32,831 nucleotides of DNA from a virus (IMGVR_UViG_3300003690_000165:1-32831); one strand, 5' to 3'. Shown: positions 1 through 6,256, counted from the first letter of the stretch. Notes: generated by a model not told the origin, from the letters alone. Made by a program: numbers and translations.

Positions 1-719
1 AATAGTGTACCCTGTATACCTACGAAGTTATCCAAGTATTTATCAGTAAGGGGATCTATTTGGATGAGATATGTATTCCTACTTACCCCTCGGCTAGTAG
101 CCGTATATAAACCTCCATCCCTCACAGTGATTTGTACCTGCATTCGAGAGATATCCAGCTTATACTCTGCCTCTATACCCCTACGATATAGGTTAAGCTG
201 CACCTCCGCATCATGGAGGTCCTTCTCATCCTCGTTATACTCAAACTTAGCATCCTTACCCCTGCCTATCTTAACCACCCCTAATGCTCTAGCTACTCTG
301 AAACTACCCCAGGTTTTATAATCTGTGAGTACCCACTTGTCATCCTCATATTCTAGATTATCTATTGTACCTTGTACTCCACCTTGGTTAAAGTGTAACT
401 CACTCACTATGGTAGATTTATTAGCACCTATGGGGAAGGTGTCTGTATCCTCTAATAACTTATGATGTGTACTACCCAATAGAGCAAATGCCCTGTCCTC
501 CACACTAGTTACATACGGGAACTTAGCCTTGAGATATTCCTGCATGGTACCATTTAACAAACTAGTCACATGAGGAGTGCCATCCCACTTGCGCTCACCT
601 TGAGCTATGGCTAGTAATGTGGCTTTACTTGCACATCGCTGGTACATCCGGCACTGAGCGAGACAACTCTCAATACTAATCTCCTCGCCATCCGGACACC
701 TGAAACCTTTAAGTGGCAT
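1..719 (-). CDS. PD-(D/E)XK nuclease, Cas4/RecB-like (3' end cut by window edge)
   Basis: The reading frame starts at ATG 719 behind a GGAGG site and runs off the window, so about 239 residues are visible. The nuclease signature is clear: H86 in a HKLLE stretch, GTID with D120, then LTDYK with D133 and K135, and a QLNLY motif (Q174, Y178) matching the QxxxY motif of Cas4 and RecB-family exonucleases. Such enzymes cut or resect DNA with Mg2+ or Mn2+. Four cysteines crowd the N-terminus (C8, C19, C23, C29), suggesting a bound metal, though the classical Fe-S nucleases place three of theirs at the C-terminus, which is not visible here. In phages this type usually serves recombination or replication, which fits the nearby RecA-fold ATPase. 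Family assignment is firm; the specific role is inferred. Confidence 0.85.
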   Translation of the reverse strand, partial: MPLKGFRCPDGEEISIESCLAQCRMYQRCASKATLLAIAQGERKWDGTPHVTSLLNGTMQEYLKAKFPYVTSVEDRAFALLGSTHHKLLEDTDTFPIGANKSTIVSELHFNQGGVQGTIDNLEYEDDKWVLTDYKTWGSFRVARALGVVKIGRGKDAKFEYNEDEKDLHDAEVQLNLYRRGIEAEYKLDISRMQVQITVRDGGLYTATSRGVSRNTYLIQIDPLTDKYLDNFVGIQGTL

Positions 720-721
720 AG

Positions 722-859
722 TTAACCTCCAACTACAATTGAACTATATCCCCACCCTACCCCTCCCCACCTACATTTCGTGAACTGAGAATCCCTAGAT
801 TTATAGGTGAGAAGGGGAGGGTATGTTAGTACTCTTACAGGTTGTTGGTTTGATATCAC
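722..859 (-). CDS. possible 45-residue ORF between nuclease and upstream gene
   Basis: A GTG-started frame fills the gap between the nuclease and the 223-residue gene and ends five bases before... the nuclease start codon region, overlapping its Shine-Dalgarno site. No good ribosome binding site precedes the GTG. Its C-terminal half reads RWGGVGWGY, which is what the G-rich DNA at 750-768 encodes. It may be only the chance translation of a leader. No family is recognised. Confidence 0.22.
   Translation of the reverse strand: MISNQQPVRVLTYPPLLTYKSRDSQFTKCRWGGVGWGYSSIVVGG
750..768 (-). other. G-quadruplex-type motif on the - strand
   Basis: The - strand carries four guanine runs, GGGG, GGGG, GGG and GGGG, separated by 1, 2 and 1 bases, which fits the canonical G-quadruplex pattern. 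It is unusual in this A+T-rich sequence and lies about 20 bases upstream of the Shine-Dalgarno site of the nuclease gene. It could affect translation of that gene, or it could merely be the codons of the doubtful small ORF across it. Confidence 0.5.
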
Positions 860-883
860 CGTCAAACTGTAGGAGATAGTAAC

Positions 884-1555
884 CTAATCTGGTATGATCG
901 AGTAAGTCCCGTCATCATTCTTACCAATCTTACCCGCTGCTTCCTGAGTTGGTATGAACTGTCCGTTTAGAATCTGACTGGAGTATTCAGAACCTTTAAC
1001 TATAGGGTCCTTCACTGCCTCCTGCTGGAACTGCTGGATAGTCTTACCATCAAGGATAGAAAGGGTATGGGCTAGTGGGTCAACTTTAGATTTAGGTTCT
1101 ACTACATCACTAAACCCCTGAGCTTCCACTACCTGCCATGCTTCTGTATCTACTAATCCACCTTGATCTCTATTGTATATCTGCTTACCACCAGTGTAAT
1201 GGAGTAGTAACCTTTTACCCACTGCATCAGGTAAGTCCTGATTCTCTCTATAGAACGCATTTAGGCTATCTAGGAATATCCCACTACGGCTGTTCTTACT
1301 AACCTCACCCGCATCATTAGGTGAGTAGGATATATCTACCTGTGCAATAGGAAAGTCATAAGGTTCAGTGGATTCTAACACTTCTACGTTCTCAAAATCA
1401 TACTGTATTGCATACCCACTATCACCAGATTGATACTTTACTTCCTTTACAGTATAATCCTGCAAATCACCCCAGAACTTCCTCAATGGAGTCCTCGGCC
1501 CTCCACCTTCCCGAAGGTTCTTACTAGACAGTTTAGCTTTTAAATCCGATACCAT
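884..1555 (-). CDS. hypothetical early protein, 223 aa
   Basis: No family is recognised. The frame starts at ATG 1555 after GGAGGTAAATA, a good ribosome binding site. Residues about 30-150 alternate short hydrophobic and polar stretches (DYTVKEVKYQ, GKRLLLHYTGG, AWQVVEAQGF) as expected of a beta-rich domain, and the C-terminal third is polar with an acidic end (GKNDDGTYSIIPD). It lies between a recombination-type nuclease and the promoter of the operon, where phages often encode a single-strand DNA binding or recombination partner protein; that role is only a guess from position. No catalytic motif or membrane segment is seen. Confidence 0.75.
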   Translation of the reverse strand: MVSDLKAKLSSKNLREGGGPRTPLRKFWGDLQDYTVKEVKYQSGDSGYAIQYDFENVEVLESTEPYDFPIAQVDISYSPNDAGEVSKNSRSGIFLDSLNAFYRENQDLPDAVGKRLLLHYTGGKQIYNRDQGGLVDTEAWQVVEAQGFSDVVEPKSKVDPLAHTLSILDGKTIQQFQQEAVKDPIVKGSEYSSQILNGQFIPTQEAAGKIGKNDDGTYSIIPD

Positions 1556-1558
1556 TAT

Positions 1559-1639
1559 TTACCTCCTGAATATCTTAACCAATCCCCCTACTAATAGGGG
1601 AAATCCTACGATAAGTATAGTATAAATTACTATCTCAAT
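1559..1639 (-). CDS. candidate 26-aa membrane microprotein with ATT start
   Basis: The frame reads from ATT 1639 to TAA, giving EIVIYTILIVGFPLLVGG followed by LVKIFRR, a single hydrophobic segment ending in a positive tail, as in small inner-membrane peptides. A strong GGGAGGG site lies about five bases upstream of ATT, and no ATG, GTG or TTG is available at the right spacing. The predicted transcription start of the promoter at 1660-1688 is only a few bases before this site, so it would be the first gene of the operon. It ends just before the start of the 223-residue gene and overlaps its ribosome binding site. The start codon choice is inferred. Confidence 0.4.
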   Translation of the reverse strand: MEIVIYTILIVGFPLLVGGLVKIFRR

Positions 1640-1659
1640 ATGTCCCTCCCTTCCTGCTA

Positions 1660-1688
1660 ATTATAACATTATTATTGACTGATGTCAA
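1660..1688 (-). promoter_or_regulatory. sigma-70 promoter with overlapping dyad
   Basis: On the - strand TTGACA (1683-1688) and TATAAT (1660-1665) are 17 bases apart, a perfect consensus. A 12-base dyad TGACATCAGTCA (1676-1687) overlaps the -35 box and recurs in the same place at two other early promoters. It would transcribe the microprotein, the 223-residue gene and the nuclease. Confidence 0.8.
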
Positions 1689-1722
1689 GGGGTAAGCTTA
1701 TAGTATAATTATTATGCTCTTC

Positions 1723-1752
1723 GGGATAATAAATTAAATGCTATAGATAGTA
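1723..1752. repeat. 30-base inverted repeat, left copy
   Basis: This 30-base stretch matches the reverse complement of 1914-1943 at 28 of 30 positions; the two differences are adjacent (AA versus TT). The pair encloses about 160 bases containing a broken small ORF. It could be the ends of a small mobile element or the arms of a long-range RNA hairpin. Confidence 0.75.
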
Positions 1753-1774
1753 TACTATGTATATAATCATTGTA

Positions 1775-1875
1775 TTATGGTTGTTTTATCTCTGTAAGCT
1801 GGAAGCCATACTCTACGAATAGAGGTTCAAATCTATCCCATATCTCCTTTAAGCAGGTGGTCTATTATTTATCAT
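1775..1875 (-). pseudogene. broken small ORF between inverted repeats
   Basis: A strong AGGAGG site precedes ATG 1875, but that frame stops after eight codons (MINNRPPA). The -1 frame then continues as LKEIWDRFEPLFVEYGF and QLTEIKQP to TAA at 1777-1775, which looks like real protein. A single-base change would join the two pieces. It may be a frameshifted gene remnant or an assembly error; no slippery heptamer is visible that would support programmed frameshifting. It is bracketed by the 30-base inverted repeats. No function is recognised. Confidence 0.35.
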
Positions 1876-1913
1876 ATCTATTTCCTCCTGAATATAATAT
1901 AAATGCCGATAGG

Positions 1914-1943
1914 TACTATCTATAGCATTTAATAAATTATCCC
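1914..1943. repeat. 30-base inverted repeat, right copy
   Basis: This is the partner of 1723-1752 in opposite orientation, 28 of 30 bases matching. It overlaps the stop codon and last codon of the 189-residue gene, so in a - strand transcript reading through, the two copies could pair and form a long hairpin just after that gene. Confidence 0.75.
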
Positions 1944-2506
1944 TGTTTAGTGTATTGAACTAGTGTAATAGTCCCTTGCTCACGAAACTTATTAAGGTCT
2001 ACGTGCACTAGTTGGGTGCCATCTATTCCCTTGCCTATCTCTAGGGTAATGGTCTTAACATTACGTGTATGATTATCTAAATAGGTAAAGCAGGTAGCTG
2101 TCCAAGATTCAATTAACTTATCCCTCTCATTCTCTAGAGCTTCTCGTACCTCCACCGCATGTTTATAGGAGCAGTGGAGATCATCACGTAATAACTCTGT
2201 GTATTCAGTGCGTTTACCTATTTGTAGCAATGTACAGTTACGGCAGAGCATAAGGATAGTATGTGGGTCTACTCTAATATGACTAGGTATCCCCATTTTA
2301 CGCATGGTATACCAGTCCTCAATGAAGGTAGGGTAGATGGGTTGTTTCTGACAAAGGTAAAGGTCTTGAAAGTTACATACGGGTGGTCCTTTAAAGTTAC
2401 TGGCTACAAACCAATCATCACTGTACTCTAAATCTAGATAGGATACAATATCTCTACGATACCCATCTATTAACTCCATGTGTAGTTTTTGGGTATGGCG
2501 GTTCAT
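1937..2506 (-). CDS. hypothetical protein, 189 aa, end of ATPase operon
   Basis: No family is recognised. The frame starts at ATG 2506, overlapping the stop of the upstream zinc-finger gene in an ATGA junction, which points to translational coupling. The protein is soluble, with C53 of the KGPPVCNF stretch and a later LCRNC pair as its main cysteines, and a helical segment around residues 100-130 rich in charged residues. It is the last gene of the operon that starts at 4219-4248 and follows the RecA-fold ATPase, so a part in replication or recombination is possible but not shown. Its stop codon sits inside a 30-base inverted repeat. Confidence 0.7.
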   Translation of the reverse strand: MNRHTQKLHMELIDGYRRDIVSYLDLEYSDDWFVASNFKGPPVCNFQDLYLCQKQPIYPTFIEDWYTMRKMGIPSHIRVDPHTILMLCRNCTLLQIGKRTEYTELLRDDLHCSYKHAVEVREALENERDKLIESWTATCFTYLDNHTRNVKTITLEIGKGIDGTQLVHVDLNKFREQGTITLVQYTKQG

Positions 2507-2649
2507 CTATGTTCCTCTCTAAAGTGTACAAGGAAGCAGTCTATACAGAGTGTCACTTTACACCGTCTACATCTAGTATGGCACTGCTCGAAACAGTCGG
2601 TACAGAGATAGAACCATTCATCACCAGTTGTAGATAGCGAAGTCACCAC
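2503..2649 (-). CDS. small treble-clef/zinc-finger-like protein, 48 aa
   Basis: Starting at GTG 2649 or GTG 2646 behind AAGGAAG, the frame gives a 48-residue protein with closely spaced cysteines: CTDC, then CHTRCRRC, then CIDC. Seven or more cysteines in 25 residues suggest two bound zinc ions, as in B-box or RING-like folds. It ends in an ATGA overlap with the next gene and its own start overlaps the end of the preceding small ORF by 29 bases. Zinc binding is inferred from cysteine spacing; a target (DNA, RNA or protein) cannot be told. Confidence 0.6.
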   Translation of the reverse strand: MVTSLSTTGDEWFYLCTDCFEQCHTRCRRCKVTLCIDCFLVHFREEHR

Positions 2650-2749
2650 AATTCTTCCTTATACAAGCTGAATAACCCTGAGCAGTAGTACCTTCTGGGT
2701 GTACGGTGTAGTGTGCGACGTGGTTATGTAGGTTCATCTGACACAGCAC
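2621..2749 (-). CDS. small hypothetical Cys/His protein, 42 aa
   Basis: From GTG 2749, with AGGA four bases upstream, the frame runs 42 residues: a cysteine and several histidines near the N-terminus (LCQMNLHNHVAHY) and then CIRKNCGDF. ATG 2737 is an alternative start. The Cys/His pattern could hold one zinc ion. It lies between the ATPase and the zinc-finger gene and overlaps the latter by 29 bases in another frame, so one of the two starts may be further downstream. No family is recognised. Confidence 0.4.
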   Translation of the reverse strand: MLCQMNLHNHVAHYTVHPEGTTAQGYSACIRKNCGDFAIYNW

Positions 2750-2759
2750 CCATCCTAGG

Positions 2760-3581
2760 TTAGGTAGTATTACTAGCTTCCTCAACATCCTTCTTAACAC
2801 TTATCTCCTCCTTACTAGGTATCCTTACCTTAAATATTAGATCACGTTCATCTATCTCCACCTCTATAGGTGACAGTGTAGTCTTGGCATTACGGGGATT
2901 CTTAGTGAAGGTGAGAGTGAGGTAGTGCATAGGTTTACTAGCCACATGTTTAAGATGAATACTAGTATCAAACCAGTTTTCAAAATAGCTACTACCAAAT
3001 AACTCTTCACCCCATTGGATAGCGTCTAGGTCTAACCCTTGAGACTGTTTACGTAGATGTGCAAAGACTATAATACCTAAGTTATACTTATGGGCCAGGT
3101 TGTCTAAATTATCCTGCCACCGTTGTACATCTACTGCATCAGCAGTACTACGGGTGAAGGTTTTATACAAGGGGTCTACCATTAGTACATCAGGTCTAAT
3201 CCGGGATATCTCACGCTCTAGTAACTTAGCCTCTAGAGGTGCATCCAACTTCAATACAGGTTCGTTGATCCAGTATAGGTTAGGTACAGTATTATCCTTA
3301 TAAGGGTTATGTCTGAGGTAATCACGGATGCGTTCTTGATATGCGAACTTAGGTACCTCAATCTGGACAGATATAACCTTAGACTTAGTAGTGTGTTTGC
3401 CAAACCATGATTCACCCTTGGCTAGTACAAATGCAGTGTGCATGGCGACCATGGATTTCCATGAACCATACTTGCCGAAGATTATTAGTCTCCCCCCTGG
3501 ATAGAGTATAGAGTCCTGAATAATGTTCTTTATATCAGGTGGTTTCCATGTCATGAAGGAGGCAGTGGATTCAATGTCCAT
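2760..3581 (-). CDS. RecA-fold ATPase (AAA_25/RepA-like)
   Basis: A P-loop ATPase of the RecA superfamily, similar in layout to RepA-type hexameric helicases and phage AAA_25 proteins. The Walker A region is FGKYGSWKS (residues 35-43), with tryptophan W41 where glycine usually precedes the lysine; K42 and S43 are kept. Walker B is RPDVLMVDPLY near residue 135, followed by IIVFAHLRKQ, the sensor-like strand and histidine typical of this family. At 273 residues it is a single-domain member. The start at ATG 3581 overlaps the upstream zinc-finger gene by 11 bases. It probably acts in DNA unwinding, replication loading or recombination; the exact role is not visible from sequence. Confidence 0.85.
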   Translation of the reverse strand: MDIESTASFMTWKPPDIKNIIQDSILYPGGRLIIFGKYGSWKSMVAMHTAFVLAKGESWFGKHTTKSKVISVQIEVPKFAYQERIRDYLRHNPYKDNTVPNLYWINEPVLKLDAPLEAKLLEREISRIRPDVLMVDPLYKTFTRSTADAVDVQRWQDNLDNLAHKYNLGIIVFAHLRKQSQGLDLDAIQWGEELFGSSYFENWFDTSIHLKHVASKPMHYLTLTFTKNPRNAKTTLSPIEVEIDERDLIFKVRIPSKEEISVKKDVEEASNTT

Positions 3582-3735
3582 GAGGTACCCAGTTCAATAC
3601 TCTCTGAGATGGAAAGAACTCACGTAATATTTCTGAATTAAAGTGTCGACTTAGACAGATAGGATGGAATAGAGAATAGCAGATAGGACAGGATACCATA
3701 TACCCTTGAATCTGTTTACAGTACCAGCATGGCAC
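3571..3735 (-). CDS. small zinc-finger protein, 54 aa
   Basis: The GTG at 3735 shares one base with the TAG of the upstream helix-turn-helix gene (TAGTG), with GAGG nine bases before it. The 54-residue product has CWYC, then CPICYSLFHPIC, then a histidine, a cross-brace-like spacing as in RING or PHD fingers. The C-terminal third is basic and aromatic. It overlaps the ATPase gene by 11 bases, so the three genes are probably translated together. Function unknown; zinc binding is inferred. Confidence 0.6.
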   Translation of the reverse strand: MPCWYCKQIQGYMVSCPICYSLFHPICLSRHFNSEILREFFPSQRVLNWVPHGH

Positions 3736-4157
3736 TAACCTAATACCTCTTTAGATTTCATAACTATTAATTCCTCACTAGCTTGTGAACGGGTGAGTAG
3801 GTGGCAAGTGCCAGTGGATTGACAGATTACATCCATTAATTGGCAACCTTTGCAGGACGGTAGGTTAGATAGTGAATAGACTAACCCTAACCTCTTACGC
3901 CAACGAGATACAGTACTACGGTCAAGGTTAAGTGTGTTACCTACCTTATATAATGAACCTTCAGTAAGTAAGATTTCAATTGACTGCCCAAACTTTAACT
4001 CATAGTACCTCATATGTTTAGTTTTAAGGTGATTAGGTATACGAGTAGGTGGTTCAGGCCGTTTACGTACTTGTTTTTTACTTTTAGATACCTGTATACT
4101 CTCAACACCATGTTGGTTGAGAATATCTCGGCGTATATCTGCGAGGCGTCTACCCAT
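3735..4157 (-). CDS. helix-turn-helix DNA-binding protein with C-terminal Cys cluster
   Basis: First gene of the operon read from 4219-4248. The N-terminal third is basic (KSKKQVRKRPEPP). Residues about 66-92 form a helix-turn-helix of the resolvase/transposase-helper type, with a recognition helix LDRSTVSRWRKRLGL. Residues about 102-118 hold CKGC, then CQSTGTC, a four-cysteine cluster that may bind zinc or an iron-sulfur group. Likely a transcription regulator or DNA-binding replication accessory. As the promoter-proximal gene next to a divergent promoter it is a candidate for the regulator that binds the TGAC-N4-GTCA dyads, but nothing in the sequence proves that. Confidence 0.75.
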   Translation of the reverse strand: MGRRLADIRRDILNQHGVESIQVSKSKKQVRKRPEPPTRIPNHLKTKHMRYYELKFGQSIEILLTEGSLYKVGNTLNLDRSTVSRWRKRLGLVYSLSNLPSCKGCQLMDVICQSTGTCHLLTRSQASEELIVMKSKEVLG

Positions 4158-4218
4158 TTCATTTATACTGTTGCAACTTACTCATTTCATTCTACCTCCA
4201 TATATTCAATTCATCCTT

Positions 4219-4248
4219 ATTATAGCATTAAAGTGTGACTATTGTCAA
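4219..4248 (-). promoter_or_regulatory. sigma-70 promoter with overlapping dyad (divergent pair)
   Basis: On the - strand TTGACA (4243-4248) and TATAAT (4219-4224) are 18 bases apart. The dyad TGACAATAGTCA (4236-4247) overlaps the -35 box. It drives the helix-turn-helix, zinc-finger, ATPase run. The + strand promoter begins 17 bases away, so a protein bound here could affect both. Confidence 0.85.
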
Positions 4249-4264
4249 GCAGATAAATTACCCC

Positions 4265-4293
4265 TTGACAAAGGTATCGCAATGTGATAGAAT
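4265..4293 (+). promoter_or_regulatory. sigma-70 promoter for the 4372 gene
   Basis: TTGACA (4265-4270), 17 bases, TAGAAT (4288-4293). The predicted start near 4300 leaves a leader of about 70 bases before ATG 4372. The bases after the -35 (TTGACAAAGGTAT) resemble those of the - strand promoter at 12599-12627. Confidence 0.85.
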
Positions 4294-4371
4294 ATGGGCA
4301 CGATGGATGAAAGGGGCATCTGAAATTACGAAGGTCGAGTATGTTAATAGTACATTATTTAGGAGGTAAAC

Positions 4372-4935
4372 ATGGTTAACTTTGCAGATATGTCTGCAGA
4401 GGAACTAGCAGAGGCTAAGTCACAACTGCTAGAGGTAGAGAAAGGTCAGAAAAAGTTAGCTAAAGAGACTGCTCAAAAGGAGGCGCAACAGAAACTAGCT
4501 GGATTGGTGGGTAATTACTTCCCCGATAACAAGGCCGCTACCAAAGTTATGAATGAACTTGAGGAGAGCGGGTTTAGTGGGCTAGAGTTTAGTATCACTA
4601 AGGTAGATGGAGTGGTAACGACTAGTTTCAAAGCAAAGGGAGGTGCTGGAGGAGGTGGCGGTGAGAGGAGACCTGGAGTACCAGTAAGTGAACAGTTTGA
4701 ACAGTTCGCTACGGAAGAGGATAGAACTGAGATGCAGAAACTAGAGGATGAGTATGGACCTAATGACTCACTCTCTAAGGAGGATAAAAAGAAAAAGTCT
4801 TCCGCTCAGTGGGCATTGCCCTCAATTTCCCCTGGTAGAGTAATTACCTCTACTGGGGGTTATTTTTTATCCAATTTAACAGAGCATATTCAATGCACTG
4901 TTCCATGTATACTTCTATTAAGTCTCAGCGGTTAG
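4372..4935 (+). CDS. coiled-coil early protein; frame runs through its own terminator
   Basis: No family is recognised. ATG 4372 follows AGGAGGTAAAC. Residues 8-45 are a charged coiled coil (EELAEAKSQLLEVEKGQKK), residues about 50-90 a compact domain (ELEESGFSGLEF, then DGVVTTSFKAKGG), followed by a glycine-rich linker, an acidic stretch and KEDKKKK. The layout matches the 160-residue protein at 8981-9463. It is the only + strand gene in the early region and has its own promoter. A strong terminator at 4829-4870 lies inside the frame, so residues after about 153 would not be made from a terminated transcript; both other frames stop at 4838 and 4843, just at the hairpin. A frameshift at the AAAAAGAAAAAG run is one explanation, a lost stop codon another. 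Confidence 0.75.
   Translation: MVNFADMSAEELAEAKSQLLEVEKGQKKLAKETAQKEAQQKLAGLVGNYFPDNKAATKVMNELEESGFSGLEFSITKVDGVVTTSFKAKGGAGGGGGERRPGVPVSEQFEQFATEEDRTEMQKLEDEYGPNDSLSKEDKKKKSSAQWALPSISPGRVITSTGGYFLSNLTEHIQCTVPCILLLSLSG
4829..4870 (+). terminator. intrinsic terminator inside the 4372 reading frame
   Basis: CCCCTGGTAGAG (4829-4840) pairs with CTCTACTGGGG (48-59 of the same hundred), with two G-U pairs and a seven-base loop, followed by TTATTTTTTAT. It works only for + strand transcripts, since the opposite side lacks a T-run. It separates this gene from the convergent - strand operon. Confidence 0.85.
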
Positions 4936-5310
4936 TTATGAATAGTCCATAGAGTGGACTCTTGAACATTCATGGGGTACGTTGGTATCTAGAATCCATT
5001 GGTGTAGTTCTTGACCTAGGCTAGCGGCCTTAGAGTCCAATGCACTTCCCAGTCCATCATACCCTCCGATAAAAGATCTCCACCAGTCTATAGGTCTGCC
5101 AATAAACTTAGCAGCAGCCATAATTTGGTCATCTGAGCTACTAGCCTTTAATCGCTCACCTGCGATTAGTAGATCAGTGGGTCAGGCTACACCTCCTTTC
5201 ATAATAGTCCATATACCTAATTTTGCTTTGGATCTAAAGGTATGGACTAGTTCCATCTCTGACCGTGAGATATGGTGTTTGAGTAGGGCAAGGATCTCAT
5301 CATTAGTCAT
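4936..5310 (-). CDS. hypothetical protein interrupted by in-frame TGA (readthrough or broken gene)
   Basis: From ATG 5310, which overlaps the previous stop in TAATG, 42 codons lead to TGA at 5184-5182 (MKGGVA-TGA-PTDLL). The same frame then stays open for 81 more codons to TAA 4936, and the part after TGA looks like protein (IGRPIDWWRSFIGGYDGLG). The ATG at 5121 lies inside this second part but has no good ribosome binding site, and the codons between TGA and that ATG are also protein-like, so one 124-residue product made by reading TGA as an amino acid, or one gene disabled by a point mutation (TGG or CGA to TGA), explains it best. TGA is followed by C, the leakiest context. No family is recognised. 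Confidence 0.55.
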
Positions 5311-5633
5311 TACTTAGCTTCCTTTAGTCGTTTAAGTGCGGCAGAGTGGTGGTCTCTACCATGTATGTTGTACTCTATACTACCTTCGTATCCCAACCAC
5401 TTAGCAATTTTATCTACCATGTTATCTACGGTATCTAGATCACCCTCTATAGGGTAATAGTAGTTATCCTCAGCCAAGTCAAACTTACAACCACTTACAG
5501 TAGCTGCTTTACTGGCAGGTCAGAGGCCCACACCTTTCTTGCCGTAGGCTACTACTCGAGCCGACTGTGCACCATCAATAAAAGATATAGCTCGACTAGA
5601 CTTAGCTGCTAATTTCTCTTGTTCAGTTAACAT
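5310..5633 (-). CDS. hypothetical protein interrupted by in-frame TGA (readthrough or broken gene)
   Basis: ATG 5633 overlaps the upstream stop in TAATG. After 37 codons comes TGA at 5522-5520 (GKKGVGL-TGA-PASKAATVSG), then 69 open codons in the same frame to TAA, which itself overlaps the next ATG. The second part has no start codon near its beginning; it reads CKFDLAEDNYYYPIEGDLDT and ends HGRDHHSAALKRLKEAK. The continuous frame and the intact overlaps at both ends argue for one 107-residue product. The TGA context (GV.L-TGA-CC) resembles that of the next gene. Real TGA stops are used elsewhere in the window, so the code is not globally changed. Function unknown. Confidence 0.55.
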
Positions 5634-5806
5634 TACTTAGTCTTTAACCTTTCTGCTATCAAACTTAAAGACTCTGCTATATCTACAAGCACGAATCTTA
5701 GAGGTGAAATTACATTACAGAGCATCATCATATCATCACTACTATTTCCAGGGTATGGGTAGTTCTGGTCCTCACCCTGTTTTAGAATCTTATCTAAGTC
5801 TCGCAT
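5633..5806 (-). CDS. small hypothetical protein, 57 aa
   Basis: ATG 5806 follows GGAGGATAAGTA, a ribosome binding site lying in the end of the upstream gene, and the stop overlaps the next ATG (TAATG). The N-terminal half is polar (KILKQGEDQNYPYPG), the C-terminal half an amphipathic helix (FVLVDIAESLSLIAERLKTK) suited to dimerisation. No family is recognised. The tight overlaps with both neighbours support it as a real gene. Confidence 0.65.
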   Translation of the reverse strand: MRDLDKILKQGEDQNYPYPGNSSDDMMMLCNVISPLRFVLVDIAESLSLIAERLKTK

Positions 5807-5809
5807 TAC

Positions 5810-6256
5810 TTATCCTCCGTTACTTAACCTATTATACTCAGCCTTAAACTTACCCGCTAGCTCTTTCCACTTTGCATTTTCCTTCCGTAGGCAGGCCAGT
5901 TCATTAAGTAAGGTGCCTACCATATGCTCAAAGGACTCCAGGTTAATAGTAGTATAGTTAGTACTTAACTTCTTTTCTACTGCCTGGACTGCATGGTGAT
6001 GAGACTCTGTTGGTTGATGGGATTCTTTTGGTTCAGGTACACGAAAGTCTATCTGATGGGCATGGTGTTGATCTAACCACTTACCCCTAAGAAAGTATAG
6101 ACTAAATTCTTTCCGTGCTTTAATCCTAATACTTCTACCCATCCGTCCTAACTGTTCACCTATAGCCTCGGGATCTACGTCTAGGTCTACTAACCCTTTA
6201 ATCTTTTTAATTTCCTCTGGTCGCCACTGTTTGTTAGTTCTATTCCTTACCAACAT
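5810..6256 (-). CDS. SANT/Myb-like DNA-binding protein with coiled-coil tail
   Basis: Residues about 8-52 (KQWRPEEIKKIKGLVDLD, then EAIGEQLGRMGRSIRIKARK) match the three-helix SANT/Myb-type fold with its spaced tryptophan and a basic third helix, seen in many phage regulators. A histidine- and proline-rich linker follows (residues about 75-90), then a leucine-rich coiled coil to the C-terminus (LLNELACLRKENAKWKEL) that should form a dimer. The start at ATG 6256 shares a base with the TGA of the upstream zinc ribbon (TGATG). Probably a sequence-specific DNA-binding regulator; its site is unknown. Confidence 0.65.
   Translation of the reverse strand: MLVRNRTNKQWRPEEIKKIKGLVDLDVDPEAIGEQLGRMGRSIRIKARKEFSLYFLRGKWLDQHHAHQIDFRVPEPKESHQPTESHHHAVQAVEKKLSTNYTTINLESFEHMVGTLLNELACLRKENAKWKELAGKFKAEYNRLSNGG

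Noticed and set aside
4936-5633. Window-wide reassignment of TGA to an amino acid
   Set aside because: Several genes end in TGA with ATGA or TGATG overlaps to the next gene (2503, 3571, 6256, 8075), so TGA works as a stop here.
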